From: Euryodendron excelsum
Lineage: Eukaryota; Streptophyta; Magnoliopsida; Ericales; Pentaphylacaceae
Length of the DNA stretch: 64,000 bases
Reading direction: 5' to 3'
Assembly: GCA_033060915.1 (NCBI GenBank)
Contig: CM065378.1
Location: 9,184,001-9,248,000, forward strand
Below the pieces are notes generated by a model. That model searched no databases. It saw nothing but the letters and a program-made list of their open reading frames with translations, and had not been told where the DNA came from. The position numbers and the translations under genes were made by a program. Shown here piece by piece: positions 26,601 through 38,699 of this stretch; the stretch's first letter is position 1, and the number at the start of each line of letters is the position of its first letter.

Positions 26601-29600
26601 CCCAAATGGCAGGGAAGACAAAATTTGAAAAGAAAAGTAACCATTTTGATCTAAATCTTGCAAAGGAATGGATTCACTATCAAAACTAGCCACGTGTGGT
26701 CAAAATTCCGAGGAAAACACTTCATCTTCGTATCTGCGTTTTGCATACTTGTGAGCCATTTTTTACAACTGCTGAAATATGTGAATTAAAACCACTTCAA
26801 AATTTGAATCAAATGAAACTTCAACACATAAAAGAGGAACCTAAGAAGAATCAAGAGTGCATAAAGAAGAAAGAGGAATGGGAGGAAGGACAAGAGATTA
26901 AAAAAAAAAAAAAAAGGAAGATGATTGGGGCAAAATTAAAGAGTCAATAAAGCCTGTCTATGTGTGCATGCAAACATGCACATGTGCTCATATTACCCAA
27001 CCTACACATAAATATGTATATATATCCACACCACCTCTCACTTTATCTAGCTAGCATATCAAATTATTAATATACTCCTTATATAGTTTTTGAATAATTG
27101 CGAGTGGGATGATTCACTTTCACCTATTTAATATGATATTCAAGGAGAGCGGCAATGAGCAGCTGCAGAGCCAGGATTTTAGATGACGGAGACAATCAAG
27201 TACTAATAACGAGTAACAAATCAAGCATTATGTCCTCAATATTTAGTTTAAATGTAATTATTTGGTTCAATTTTATATTTGGTTCAATTGTAGTTATTAT
27301 CTGGTTCATATAGATGGTTACGTGTATAAAGACTTCCAAATCACATGCAACGAAAATTCAAATTATTAATGAATTCAATAAATATGCATTACAAAGATAA
27401 TATAAGCACACTATTTTTTTAACTAAATATTGAGGAATAGGAGGAAGGACGAGAAAAATGCACGGCTGGAATTATAAATATGCCCCTCATAATAAGCTAC
27501 AAGAATAAAATAAAGGGAAAATATCCCTGACCTCCCTTGAGGTTTATTGAAAACCAAGACAGCTCTCCTCACATTCTGGAAATTACACTGCCCTCCCTTG
27601 TTAGAGTTTGTCTTATAACAAAGCTAACGGCAATGAGGACATAATGTATGCACTGGGTCTTCAAATAAGTCTACAATACCCCTACCAGAAATGACACAAA
27701 GCCTCCACCATCACCCCCACTATTGTCGTTTCTCGAACACCTGTATCCCCATCAAGACTTGAGAAATCATTCAATTGCAAAGCCTTCCACCCCACTGTAC
27801 TTCTCTATTCCCCCACTCAAAACAGCATCACCTAAGTCAGCTTGTAATATTTGTTTGATCAAATTGTGGCACCTAGATCAAACCCACACAACACGTAAAC
27901 GAAACTATTTTAGGTGAAATAATCGATCACATGAATCAGCTTGTGAAATCTAGGTTTGACATGGTAAATAGCTTTGATTCGGGTACAACAAATCACATAA
28001 ATCAGTAAGGGCTTTTTACCGAGAATCAATCACGTAAATCAGCTTTGAAGGCTCTGGCTTTTGATTTGCCTCTGAAGTTTCAAAAACCAAATTAAACAGA
28101 TCATTCCATCACTCCCTATACATATACACCATGACTCCCTATACATATACACCATGCATATACTTGGGGTTATTGCAGAAATTTGACCCAACCCAGTCAA
28201 CCTCCAACACTACCGCCCCATCCACCACTGCTGCTGGCCACCCATTCAATGGGTAATGCTCTGTTCAACGAACCCTTCTTGGGTTTTGGTCCAAATTCTT
28301 GAAATTAGGGCTCACAAAAATTGTATTAGCAAAACAAAAATGTTTTAAGGTTAATCAAAGTGGGGTTTTCTGAATTGGTGGGTGGTGATCATGGTGGTCA
28401 GTGAGGGGTTGCTCCCGGGAGTGAGGGTTGTGGGTAGCGATGGCGGTGGCTGTTTGAGGTGGGACCAGATAGAGAAGTGGTATGGAGGGCTAGGTATGGC
28501 ACTGAAGGGTGATGTTGGGGTTGTAGGTTGGTGATGGTGGGAATAGAGGTGGGGGTGAGAGAGCGAGAGAGGGGTGGTGGATGGCAGCACTTCAGAGGAG
28601 GTTAGGCTGATGTGGAAAGGAATGCTGGGAAGGACAGTGAGTGATGGAAGGAGGGAGGAGGTGGAGGTGGTCATTGATTGGAGAGGACGCGGCGTAGCAA
28701 AGGGGGAAAGGGAGGGGAAATAGTCCAGTCGTGGGGTAGTACTAAGTACTCAGTGGAAATTCCTATCAAATTGTAACACGTGATGTGTGAATATATCAGC
28801 TGAGTTTATGGAATAGTGAAGAGACCTTTAGAAAAACATCCTATCAGATTTTATCATATGGTATTTTTTCTTAAAAGCCTCTCCACTACTTCACAAACTC
28901 AGGTTTGCTAATGTATTCACACCACGTGCCACAATTTAATAGGGATGACCATCGAGTACTCAGTACTACCTAACTACTAAACTTTTTTTCGGTAGAAGGA
29001 GACGATGTAGCACAAAGAGAAAAAAGGAGAGGGAGTGAATAGATGTACGCTAGTGGTGGCCAAGTGTCAATTAGTTGTGGTGGGTAGTTTAGTAATTTAA
29101 TTTGTTAATTGCAAGGATATTTTAGACTTTGCACTCTAGTTAAGGACATTTGGTCATTGCATAAATATGTTAGGTGACATCAGTAGAAACTGTTAGGACT
29201 TTTAGGTTCCGTTTGGCAATGGTTTCAAAAAATTAGTCTAGGAAACACGCTTTTAGAAACAGGTTTTGGGAACGGTTTCAAATACACAAAATGCGTTTGT
29301 GTAGAGTATTTTTTAAAATAATCTCAATAGTAGATCGTCAACTACAACGAACTCAATAGTAGCAAACCCACATAAAAGAAAGGAAAAAAACAATGAAATC
29401 AACAAACCCACATGCAAATACACAAAAACAATCCCAGATCTGCAAACCCAAAAACCCATGAACAAAACAAAGTGGACCGAGCAGCCACCGTTGCGACTTG
29501 GGAGGAGAGGGTTCCGGTGAGAAGAGGAGAGATGTGTCGAAGAGTCCGTCGGTGAGCAAAGGCGTCGTCGTTGTCGGAGAGTGTGTTGGTGCACAAAGGT

Positions 29601-32600
29601 GTCGTCGGAGAGTGTGTCGGCGAGCGGAGTTGTCGTTGGAGACAAGGTGTTGCCGGTTAGCAAAGGACGGACGTGTCACTAGAGCATGAATCAACAAGCA
29701 AATGTGTCATTGGAGAGCAGAGGAGAGGTCGTTGGAGAGCGGAAGTGGTCTGTGGAAGAAGACTTGAATGGGTGGGATGTGTAGTGAGAGAGATTGATGT
29801 ATTGTAACTGAACAATAAAGGAAAAGTGTCTCACAAATTGAAACCAAGACCTACAAAAACATCTTTTTTTTGTTCTCCAAAATTCGGAAATTTTGAGTAT
29901 TGTTTCCTGGAACCAACACGACAAACCACGCAACCAAACACGATTTGGAAAAACAAAACCAAAAAATCAAAAACGGGACCATTACTAAACGGGCCCCTAA
30001 CGACTGTCTAACAGCATGGGGGAATATGTTACAAAACTTTAAAAGCAAGGAGGGCAATGTAATTTCCAAAACGTGAGGAGAGCTGTCTTGGTTTTCAATA
30101 AACCTCAAGGAGGTCAGTGTAATTTGCCCTAAAATTAATAGGTGTGGAAGCTATAATTGTAAACGACAATCAAATCTACGAAAGCATTTGTTTATACCTC
30201 TACCTCTATCAAGATGACAGACTGATTCTCTGTAAAACCAAGACAATCCAATATGATAAGTAGCACACTCATATAACAACACCTAAAGTAGCTTATATGT
30301 AATTACCAATTGGAACAAATATTAGACGAACATAGAGCATACTATATGTAATAAATTTCAAGATACCATAAATCCTACATAATCTTATAAAAAGCAAACT
30401 AAACGAAAAATAAGTAAATCAAGCTGTTAAAATACTACATACTCAATAGCTCCACCGTGCACACCAATTGAATAAAGTTCTTCTGGTACTCGTCCTTCCA
30501 GTGAGTTTTCATTCAGCAGACTGAAATATAGGTTAATGTATATTACTGACAATGATCAAAATGGGACTCTCACGACATTTAATGCTTAATTAATATGATT
30601 AGCAGCATATATAATAGTCATGGTTATCATTTAAGCTCAAGATCAATTGGATGAAGTCATCTTCTCATTTTCTGCTTCTAGCCTTTATCTTTCTAGCATA
30701 TAATAGTTCAAATTTTGTTGGGGGGAAAAAAAAAATTCATGCTAATCCAAAGCAAATTACTACAGACAATGTAATGGTACCTTTGATTAATTGTTTAAAA
30801 ATTATAACTACACCAGTGGAAGAAGTATAGAACTTACACAAGCTGCAAATGTGAAGAAGTAAGACTCTCTGGTATGGATCCAGTAAACCGATTGTTTGAC
30901 AAATCACTGCATCAAACAATGTGAAAATATAAGTAATGACAACAGAAAAATGTGAAAACATGAATCTAACGGCTTGGTATAATATTAGATTAAAACAGCA
31001 CATTTAGAAGACCAAGAAAATATGAAAAAAGTAGTAGCCAGACTCATAATGAAAAAGACAGAAAACATAACAAAAGGGTTTCAAATTGATAGTGGATACT
31101 ACAGCTGATTTAACAAATTAGATGAGATGTCCAAGAATATAAATATGCTAGTTAAGCTAAGTGACTACAAGGAAAAATGTATACCAAAGGTGCAATTGCA
31201 CATGTGAAGAGATAATAGATTCTAGAGTAGACATTTATCAATCAACTAATGGAAGGAAATCCTCAAAATGCATCCACATGGCAGCTGAAATTCCAAAGTA
31301 GATACTTCAGTGAGGTAACATACATGCTCAACTCAGTGATGTTCTAGAGAACAAACGATGCAAGGTAAGTTATAAGAGGACACTAAAAGACTGTCATATA
31401 GAGTAAGGAACACTGCGACCCTAATGAATTGATGGTTTGTAATCTTACAGCTTTATAAGGGAATTTTGACCCAGGCCTGAGGGTAGAGAACCTCCCAATG
31501 AATTAGAACTTAAGTTCCTGCAGTTGAAAAGAATGTTTCCAAATGGTTAACCCGATCCATAAATGCAAAATTTTAACATCCAGAGAAGCAAAGGAGCATG
31601 ATAAAATTTTGATACAAAAAAACGAAGAAACATTGCTGCAAATCAAAGAAACTAATTAATAAGACCATTTAGAGAGAAAATACAAATGAATAAAAATATC
31701 ACATGGATGTTATCAAAAAGGAAGATATTATGAAACTCCAGAAAGAAATGTGAGAAGCAACCACTAACTGCGATTATCTATCAATTATTGTTTGGTGAGC
31801 ATGCAAAGCAAAACAGAGCTTCTGATTGAGTCAATGTTGAAATCCAAACAGTACCTCAGATTCGTTTTTCATTCAATTTAGAGATCATATTCATTTTTTC
31901 ACATTTTTTATTCTTCAAAATCCATTAATTTTATTATTTAATTTTTTGATAAGTAACAGTGTATTAAGAAAGGCACCAAGGGGGTGCCACAAAAGGCCTA
32001 TATGAGGGACAAACAATTGTCTAACGAAGGGATCACAAGTTCAAGACAAGGTTGAACTAGTGCGACTTTGAGTCCAATTGTAAGAAATGAGAATTCACAT
32101 CCAAAACGTATCCTTCTGCATGCCACTGAGACTAAGAAAGCACAGAGAGAAAAAACACTCTGGATCTGTTTTTCTTTGTTTCTTTTTCCGCTTTTTGTTT
32201 CCCACGGAGGAATTCCACATTATTTGTCTCTTAATCAAACCAAGAAGAGTAGGCATTTATTTTCCATTATTTACTGTACATCACCAATGCCAAGACAGCT
32301 AGACTCAATACATTACAGCTTATAATGCATTGTTGAATTCCTTTGCAACACTTCAACATAACTGTGGTATAAAGATAGTTACTGAAGTTGAAACAGTTTT
32401 TTTTCAAGTGCCTGTTAGCGAGATAAACTGTTTCATGAGACATCCCCCAAGCTCCATGCCTAGCAAAACGTACATAAATCTTTGACTAACCACAGAAGTG
32501 AGGAGTGGAGTAAAGCCTCTGCATTCCCCAACTGTAGATAATCTATTTTGCCCATGGTGATGAAATAAATACATGTTATACTTTTTTTCCATCAGCTTAA

Positions 32601-35600
32601 GCTTTTTCAATTAACTGGTCACATGGAATTGGAGCTGGAAGATCCTATTTTTGAATTCCAGCACTGCCCTTATAATATGATCATCCACATCTATGGTCCC
32701 CTCGTAAGGGAGAGCCTGATACTAATCTCTGCATGGAATATGTGTTAAGAAACCACATACTAGCTCCCAGGCAAAAGAAACCATTACATGACAGTGACAC
32801 TATGCAGTCTTGCCAATAATGAAGAAAGAGTGTGGGTACACAATATATCTCATAAAATAATTAGATAAATTGGTTAACAAAGCTGCTCAACAAGATCACA
32901 GAACAACAAAAATTAAAAATACGATTAAAACACAGATTCATAAGAAAACCATTTAATACCTAAGACACACAGACATTTCTTAAGGTGTCGTTTCAGTGCC
33001 AGACACTGAGGCTACTTGGCCACATCCTGACATGTGTTGAACACACGTCCAATATGTCCTATTATTTATTAATGTTTTTAGAACTGAACATGCCTTGGAC
33101 ACTTGGGAAACACGCATTCATTGCTTAAACACACATGACATACAATCAAAGTTCGAAGAAAATAACTTGGGAGCCAATGGTTACATTCAAATTCCTCCTT
33201 CACGCTTTTAGAATTTAGGAACCCAAAAAGCTAAAACTTCCAATTTGTTCGGGAATAAAGTTTTTCAAAATAGATATTAGAACTTTCTATTCACGCTTCC
33301 TTTCCAACATATATTATATGAAAAATGATTTCTTATTATTTTCATATAATGAAATATCAATATATTTGTAACAAAAAGGTTGTCCCTGCCCGTTGTGTCT
33401 TTACTTTTTGAAAATTACAGTGTTGCGTGTCCAAATCGTATCCAGAGTTGGACTTGTCCTTGCAGTATCAAACTCACAAGTTGGTCTAGAATCTTAGGGC
33501 AAGAGAATAATTAAATAAAGAAAAGACAAAAACGAGTATCAGAAAATGAATTTGGCTTCATTTATAGGTCTCTCTCTCTCTCTCTCTCTCACACATGTGT
33601 AAGTTCATGCAGATTTTAGGGGAACATTTTGAGAGAAAACAGTGGAAACTCCATATGTTCTTTTGTTATTTAGAGTGAAACTCACTAATAAGGCCTCATG
33701 TTGAGCATGCAGTTGCATCTAGAAATGAAAACGAGAATCAAGTGATAAGTTATGAAGGAATAGTGTGAACAATACATGATAAGCACAGGGCAACTGAATT
33801 TCTACTAATTAGTGGCTAGACAAAGGCTTTTCACTGAGCCATGTCTATTTGGGTTACACAATAGAGTGGCAAATGCTTTAGAATAAAAGCATTTAGTATT
33901 AGAACTTAGAAGAACTAGAAGAAGAAATCAATGGAAGTTCAATATAACTTCAAGCAAACAAGGGACAAGTGAACACTAATAATCAGGTAATACCAAAGGG
34001 TTTTAGCATTATCATCGCCACAGAAGAGGGATTGAAAGATACGATTGTAACCAAAATTACAGAGAAGTATGGAACTGGAGGCAGGCCATGATTTCTGAAC
34101 AGAATGTTGTGCACAGAAACATGCTACCAAAACGAGAGTAGTTCAAATTAGAATGATGAGATTGAGAAGCAACAAGGATAGAAGTTAGAGGTAGCATTGA
34201 CTAAGGGCAAAGTGAAAGAAAACCCAATAAGACTATTAGGTTCTGTGCTACTAGAACCAATGACATCATCCAAGGGAGTGATATAATTTCAGTTGAATGC
34301 ACTGGAAGAACAGGATGAAGCCAAAAGTAAGATTGGCGAGCATTTTCGAAGACACACTGCCATGGAGACACATGATGTAACAATACAAGTGGCTCTGGAT
34401 AAAGTAAAATGGAGAAATGTTATTTAGCTTATTCCGAAAAGATGAAATAAGGCTTTCTCTCACTTGACTAGTATAACCAATAAAGTATATAAGACACAAC
34501 ATGTTCATTTGAAAACAGTTTGCTAGTACAAACATGTTCATTTGAAAACATCACGAAGCAAGTGCAGGCAAGGAGTGGTCACCAAATTATGAAATCATGT
34601 CATAACACTAAATTGGGGGTGCCAATTAACCACCCACAAGATAAGAAACTGACCCAGCACCTTAAAGTACCAAGTCCCATAAAACATAGATAGGTGTACA
34701 AGAAGTCATACAGGCTCCTTGCACAAAAACACTCATATTTTGCTAGACTCCTGGCTCCATCGATATGGACATAATATCAAAACACAAAAGATTTTCTCTC
34801 CTAATATGCAGAAGCTGAGTGTTACTTCATAGCAAATTTATTTTTAAATATTATCAAAAGCATAACAAGTTGATAGATGGTACTTACAAGCTTACCAAGT
34901 TTGACAAAAGACCAATCTGGTCACTAATATACCCTTTCAAGCCTTGACTCCCAAGATCTCTGTGGAAAAAAAGAAACAAATAATGGGTCTGGTCTCCCCC
35001 TAAAGCTCGTAAAACGTAAATCAAAGGAAAAATCTGAATAATACTGACAATAATATGTACAAATTCTTCAGTAACGTCTCTGAGTGAAACTTGTGTCCAA
35101 TGTATTTAAATCTCCAAAAGCCATAAGAGAGAGTTTTATCATTTGGAAATTATGAGATCACAGAGACCACATTGTGCTTGTGAAGGCCAAAAATATGCCA
35201 GAGTTACCAACGCATTTTTTAATCTTTAAATAACAAGAAGACCAGTAAAACTATTCTGGAAAGAGAATGAATTTGCAACAAATGTCAATTTTGTTTCTAC
35301 ATGTCAAAGTAAGATCACCATCAAGAAGACCCAAAGCATTTCAACAATCTCCAATCCAAGAATCAAAATTTCGTTTCAATAGGTCGTTTCATTTGGCTCA
35401 GAAATGGAAACATTTCGAAAACATTTCGAAAATGTTTTGGAATGTTTCAGAAACATTTCAAAAGTAATAAAATATTAGTACAGTAAAATACAATCTTTTG
35501 TATTTTTCTCAATAAAAATCATACAATATTTATGAAAAGTTTTAAATTCTTGGTATATAGCTATGTTTTGATGCATTTTTCTATGTTCTAGTATGTTTTA

Positions 35601-38600
35601 ATAGAAAGAATAGAGTTTCGTTATTCTATTGGTGTTTCGTTTAGGTCTCTTTGAAAACGGAAATATTTCAGCCATTTCAATCCCCAGTCCTAACATCCCA
35701 GGTGGAAGCTTAGCCTTTTGGCATTGTTTTAAAGTTTTGTTTTTTGTTTTCAAAAGAAAAAAAAAAAGAAGGCCAATACAGAGCATGTGTTTGGTAGAAC
35801 CGCTACTGAGAACTATTTTGGATAAAATTTCTTGAAAATGATCTATTTTCAAGAAAAAGTTTAAAACTGTTTTACAAGACATTAAAAAGTCAAATACATG
35901 AAAATGATCGTGTATTCAAACTTCCTAATATTTTATTTCCAAAAATACAGGAATTGAAAACCAAAAATGAAAACGAGAACAATGGAAATGATGCCAAATG
36001 GGCTCCTAACTTCTTGTCAAAATATGGGAAAGAAAAGTAGCAACAGGCAATAATGAGGTATTATGAAGCAAAAATCCAATTTGGAGCAGCAGCAGACATT
36101 TGAATCCCCACCCCCTCACTTGAGAAGCCAACACTGTGCATCTGCAAAACAGCTTTCTCTGTGATGGAGACTTTATGTTTGTATAGGAAAGATAAACACC
36201 GAAATATGGTCCCAAATTAATATCAGCAGGTCATTGGTCCACCAAATAGATCTAGTAACCCCGAATAATAAAGGTTAATGGGGTGGCTGATGGCAAGTAA
36301 GTCTTGCATTAATTGTACAGCTATGTCCACCCAATTGTACAGCTATGTCCACCCAGCCCAAATAGTCCACCCCCGGGTGAGAGCAACCAAAAGGAAAAGA
36401 TGATGATGAAAGGTTAATGACGCTGACATTTCACTTCAAAGCTATAGTTATTCCAGAATTCCAATTCATCTAGGTTCCACATATTCATGCCAAGTACCAT
36501 CTAAAATCTCTCCTGCATAATAAAGTTCAGGATGGTCTGACAATGCGTAGACATGCCAAAATGCACGTTATACCAAAGTAATGTATTCAAATTAACAGGG
36601 AACAACACGGGTTAATGTCCATTTTTCATCTGTTCAAAAACTATATACCATTTCTAGAGTTCCCAGTCTAGTTTACCATGGTTCTCCAAAGCAAAATAGC
36701 TTAGTAAAGAAACTATCAACTCCCAAATGCTGCTATAGTTTCCACACAAGTTGCCTTTATAGGTCAAAATCAACTGTATATTTGCTCAGCTGGTACCTAA
36801 TGAACACATACATAATAAAGGACAAGGCAATGCTTACATTTGAGAGACCACAAGGGCAGTTTCATCCTTATTCGGATGGCAAGTAACACCTTCCCAAGCA
36901 TCCCAATTAGTAGGAGCACAAGGGTCTCCATTCCAACCCATTCTATCTGGAACACGAAGTGACTCTTTCAAAGCTCTCATAGCGACCACTGCAAAACAGA
37001 CCCAATTACCACCCATCACAAATGAAAGAAACACATACTATGCTAATATTTGTGTTATCTTGCTGTTCCTTGTTAAGCATTAAGATCATTGATAGGAAAG
37101 AAAATACAACAAAATTGCTGAGTCCCTGTTTTCTATAGCTAAAGCTAGGTTTTCTATGAAAACATTCGTCCCAGCAAAACCAATACTTTTATTAGGCTCA
37201 GTTAAGAAGAACTTTTTTCTAGTTTTATCTTTTCTGATGTTAGATAACACAAATTTTAAGAATTTCATTCTCTTGTTTTCCTACATTTTCTCAATAACCA
37301 AACAGGTCCAAAAAACAAAAGCAAATGCATAAGTGAGTATTATTTTCTATTCCCATTATAATACCCAGAGCAAAATTCTAATTTCATAAAAGTAAATACT
37401 CCTTATATTCATGTAAATATACGCATGTGTTTGTGCATATACCTTGATCAGGAACAGTGCAGAGATCAGCCGGAACAATGGCATAATTCTCGAGCCCACA
37501 AATTATGGGTGCACCAACAACAGGGACAAGCTTCACAGTCAAAATAATACTACTCAAGTTCTTCACTGTATAATACCAACTGTACGCAGCGAAGCTCCCA
37601 ACCTGCTTGAATATATCAACCCTACTCACATTCTTGTCATTTATCACCACATCAAACACTCTCTGCCCCGGTTTGGTCACACTCACATCAAGTTCCGCAA
37701 AATGAAACCACACCAAGTAGTCCAGCTTCGCATCCACCGGCAATTCATAGTCCAGCGAGCCAGTCCCGATCACCGTCAGCGCCGTTTGGTACAATTTCAC
37801 CGGGAAATAGTTCGGACTCTGATCCGTGTTGACCACATTCTTCATCGCTGACACGGCCTTGACGCCGGCAGAGTTCGGAGACCGAAATTCGGCATCGGAC
37901 TGCCACGATCGTCCGAAGACATCAGTGTCGTTGCTGAAACCTGGCCCCCACTGGTCCGAGCCGCAAGTCAACCGGCCGTAGTTGACCAAAATCGAATTGT
38001 TACCAATTGAAGATGAATCATACGACGCCGGATCGATCTGGATGAGCTCGAGGGAGGCGATGACCGGCGAATCGGTGGCAATGCTGTAGAAGCACACGTC
38101 GGCCTCGCCGTCGGAGACGAATGCGAAGAGGTCGGAATACGCGCCGGAGCGGCCGATCTCCTCCGTCCAAGGCGACCGCCAGCTGAAGACTAGGGTTCCC
38201 TCCACTGACAAGTCGAAGCTCGGGGTGTGCGACTTGCCGTCGAAATTATCGTAAACGGTGAACGTCCGGACGTAATACCGACCATCCGGAACCGGGACGA
38301 TGTAGCAGTTCTTCTTGCCGGCGGAAATTGGGAAGAACCGGAGAGTCTTCTCTTGCAGACTCTGGAACCGGAGCGGCTCAGATACCAGCCCGATCGAGCC
38401 GGCGGTGTAGAACCGGTCAGCTAGCCAAGGCGTGTTAAACTTGTCGGTCGAGTTCGTCTGTCCGCCGCAGTCTATATGGTAGGCAATGTCTGTGAGGAGG
38501 GTAAGAAAACAGTTAAAAAGTTAGTTAGGAAGAGATATATACATATGTACACACAATTACATACAGTTAGATGTAGAGAGAGAAAGTGGAAAGTGGTGGG

Positions 38601-38699
38601 GGGCTTACTGAAGGGGTGGGAGGAGAGAGAAGGGGACGGGAAGAGGAGGAGGAGGGGGAGAGAAAGGAGGGGGAGGAGGAGGAACAGCGGAGGAGACAT
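16168..38699 (-). CDS. RLP4: receptor-like protein with malectin-like and LRR domains (RLP4 type), nine exons
   Basis: Coding exons on the minus strand: 38609-38699, 37443-38489, 36838-36988, 34888-34959, 31449-31517, 30838-30906, 30443-30520, 24630-24838, 16168-16274. All junctions are GT-AG with matching phases, giving about 630 codons. Residues 1-27 are a signal peptide. A malectin-like domain (about 33-365) begins at YHIDCGG. WNGDPCAP at about 393-400 opens the LRR part. Four short LRRs follow, one each on exons 4-7, all with phase-2 introns. LCGVPSLPDC precedes a transmembrane helix (about 557-579). The tail of about 50 residues (KRNRYHRQKSLMDLEMESQH) is basic then acidic and has no kinase. 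Length and order fit Arabidopsis RLP4 (family knowledge), a cell-surface protein linked to wall sensing. Introns 7 (5.6 kb) and 8 (8.4 kb) are inflated by transposons. UTRs are not defined. Confidence 0.9.
19440..20100 (+). pseudogene. retrotransposon gag-like remnant
   Basis: Broken frames encode a Pro/Tyr-rich stretch (QYYEPPPQYYEAPPPPSP, near 19513-19640). An acidic, coiled-coil-like stretch follows (ERAIEQHVNDLERWERAASE, near 19700-19770), then ETIIEETIRLTVSELREGV. Stop codons interrupt it. Its place after the primer-binding site suggests gag, but I cannot name a specific family and see no zinc knuckle. Confidence 0.55.
20544..20599. repeat. 56-base G homopolymer after a T tract
   Basis: A run of about 17 T leads straight into 56 uninterrupted G. 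It lies inside the intronic retrotransposon, just before a minisatellite array. A shorter degenerate G-rich cognate (GGGGAGGGGGGAGGGAATTAGTAG) recurs at about 21169-21191, beside the last array unit. Confidence 0.9.
20645..21275. repeat. minisatellite array, about 4.5 units of 121-137 bp
   Basis: Successive units begin with TTTTGGTCT(C)TAATAAAAAA near 20648, 20769, 20905, 21042 and 21223. Each continues through ATATCTTGTTATATACATCA, and units 1-4 also through GATCAGTTTCAGGTGTTGCA. Units 3 and 4 are nearly identical at 137-bp spacing; the last is partial. The array lies within the intronic retrotransposon, between the gag-like remnant and the 3' LTR. Confidence 0.9.
22800..24042 (+). repeat. 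3' LTR of the intronic retrotransposon
   Basis: It starts TGATTGTACTC directly after a purine-rich tract and ends near 24042, about 1.24 kb. A TATA-like TCTATAAAAGC (about 23211-23221) would serve as a promoter. Upstream of it (about 22960-23195), the word CGTTCGAACG or close variants of CGTTTGAACG recurs many times. The exact right end is uncertain because the terminal CA is mutated in one or both copies. Confidence 0.7.
26062..26091. repeat. GGGTAC hexamer tandem repeat
   Basis: Five tandem units of GGGTAC or GGGTAG lie in intron 7 of the RLP4-like gene. The unit differs from the plant telomere repeat TTTAGGG, so it is a microsatellite rather than an interstitial telomere. Confidence 0.8.
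28715..28990. mobile_element. MITE nested in the Mutator-like element, relative of the 698-898 copy
   Basis: Long imperfect inverted repeats occupy nearly the whole unit. GGTAGTACTAAGTACTC near 28735 pairs with the complement of GAGTACTCAGTACTACC near 28954-28970. Pairing continues through CACGTGATGTGTGAATA against its inverted counterpart. The right end (GTACTACCTAACTACT) closely matches the right end of the 698-898 element. The target duplication is unclear, so the boundaries are good to about 10 bp. Confidence 0.7.
29203..29998. mobile_element. possible hAT-like insertion nested in the Mutator-like element
   Basis: The ends look inverted: TAGGTTCCGTTTGGCAATGG at the left, and at the right the complement of CCATTACTAAACGGGCCCCTA. 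Such termini are common in plant hAT-type nonautonomous elements. The interior repeats GTGTCGTCGGAGAGTGTGTC-like words (29560-29680). No convincing 8-bp target duplication was found. Confidence 0.45.
31518..36837. other. introns 3 and 4 of the RLP4-like gene
   Basis: Apart from the LRR exon at 34888-34959 this is intronic. It holds a CT microsatellite (about 33571-33590), a local ACATTTCGAAA-rich stretch (about 35405-35460) and a 22-bp direct duplication of TGTACAGCTATGTCCACCC (about 36316-36355). I see no other gene. Confidence 0.6.

Larger units (their letters stand above)
27515..30129. mobile_element. nonautonomous Mutator-like element in RLP4 intron 7
   Basis: Inverted arms of about 100 bp close the unit: 27515 to about 27612 and about 30035-30129. 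Both contain GACCTCC, TTGAGGTTTATTGAAAACC and AGACAGCTCTCCTCAC. The flanks TAAAATAAA (27506-27514) and TAAAATTAA (30130-30138) form a 9-bp target-site duplication with one mismatch, as expected for the Mutator superfamily. The interior has no transposase but two nested insertions and a stretch with long open frames (28351-28674, minus). It lies wholly within an intron and should be removed by splicing. Confidence 0.85.

Noticed and set aside
29313..30108. Overlapping open frames in both directions
   Set aside because: They lie in repeat-rich transposon interior and show no domain; repeated GTGTCGTCGGAGAG words keep frames open.
31945..32120. Possible 3' end of a LINE on the minus strand (TTTTTTGATAAGTAA, then GGCACCAAGGGGGTGCC)
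   Set aside because: The resemblance to plant L1 tails is suggestive, but no coding remnant or target duplication was found.
37444..38424. Plus-strand open frames over the malectin-like exon
   Set aside because: They are shadows of exon 2 of the RLP4-like gene.
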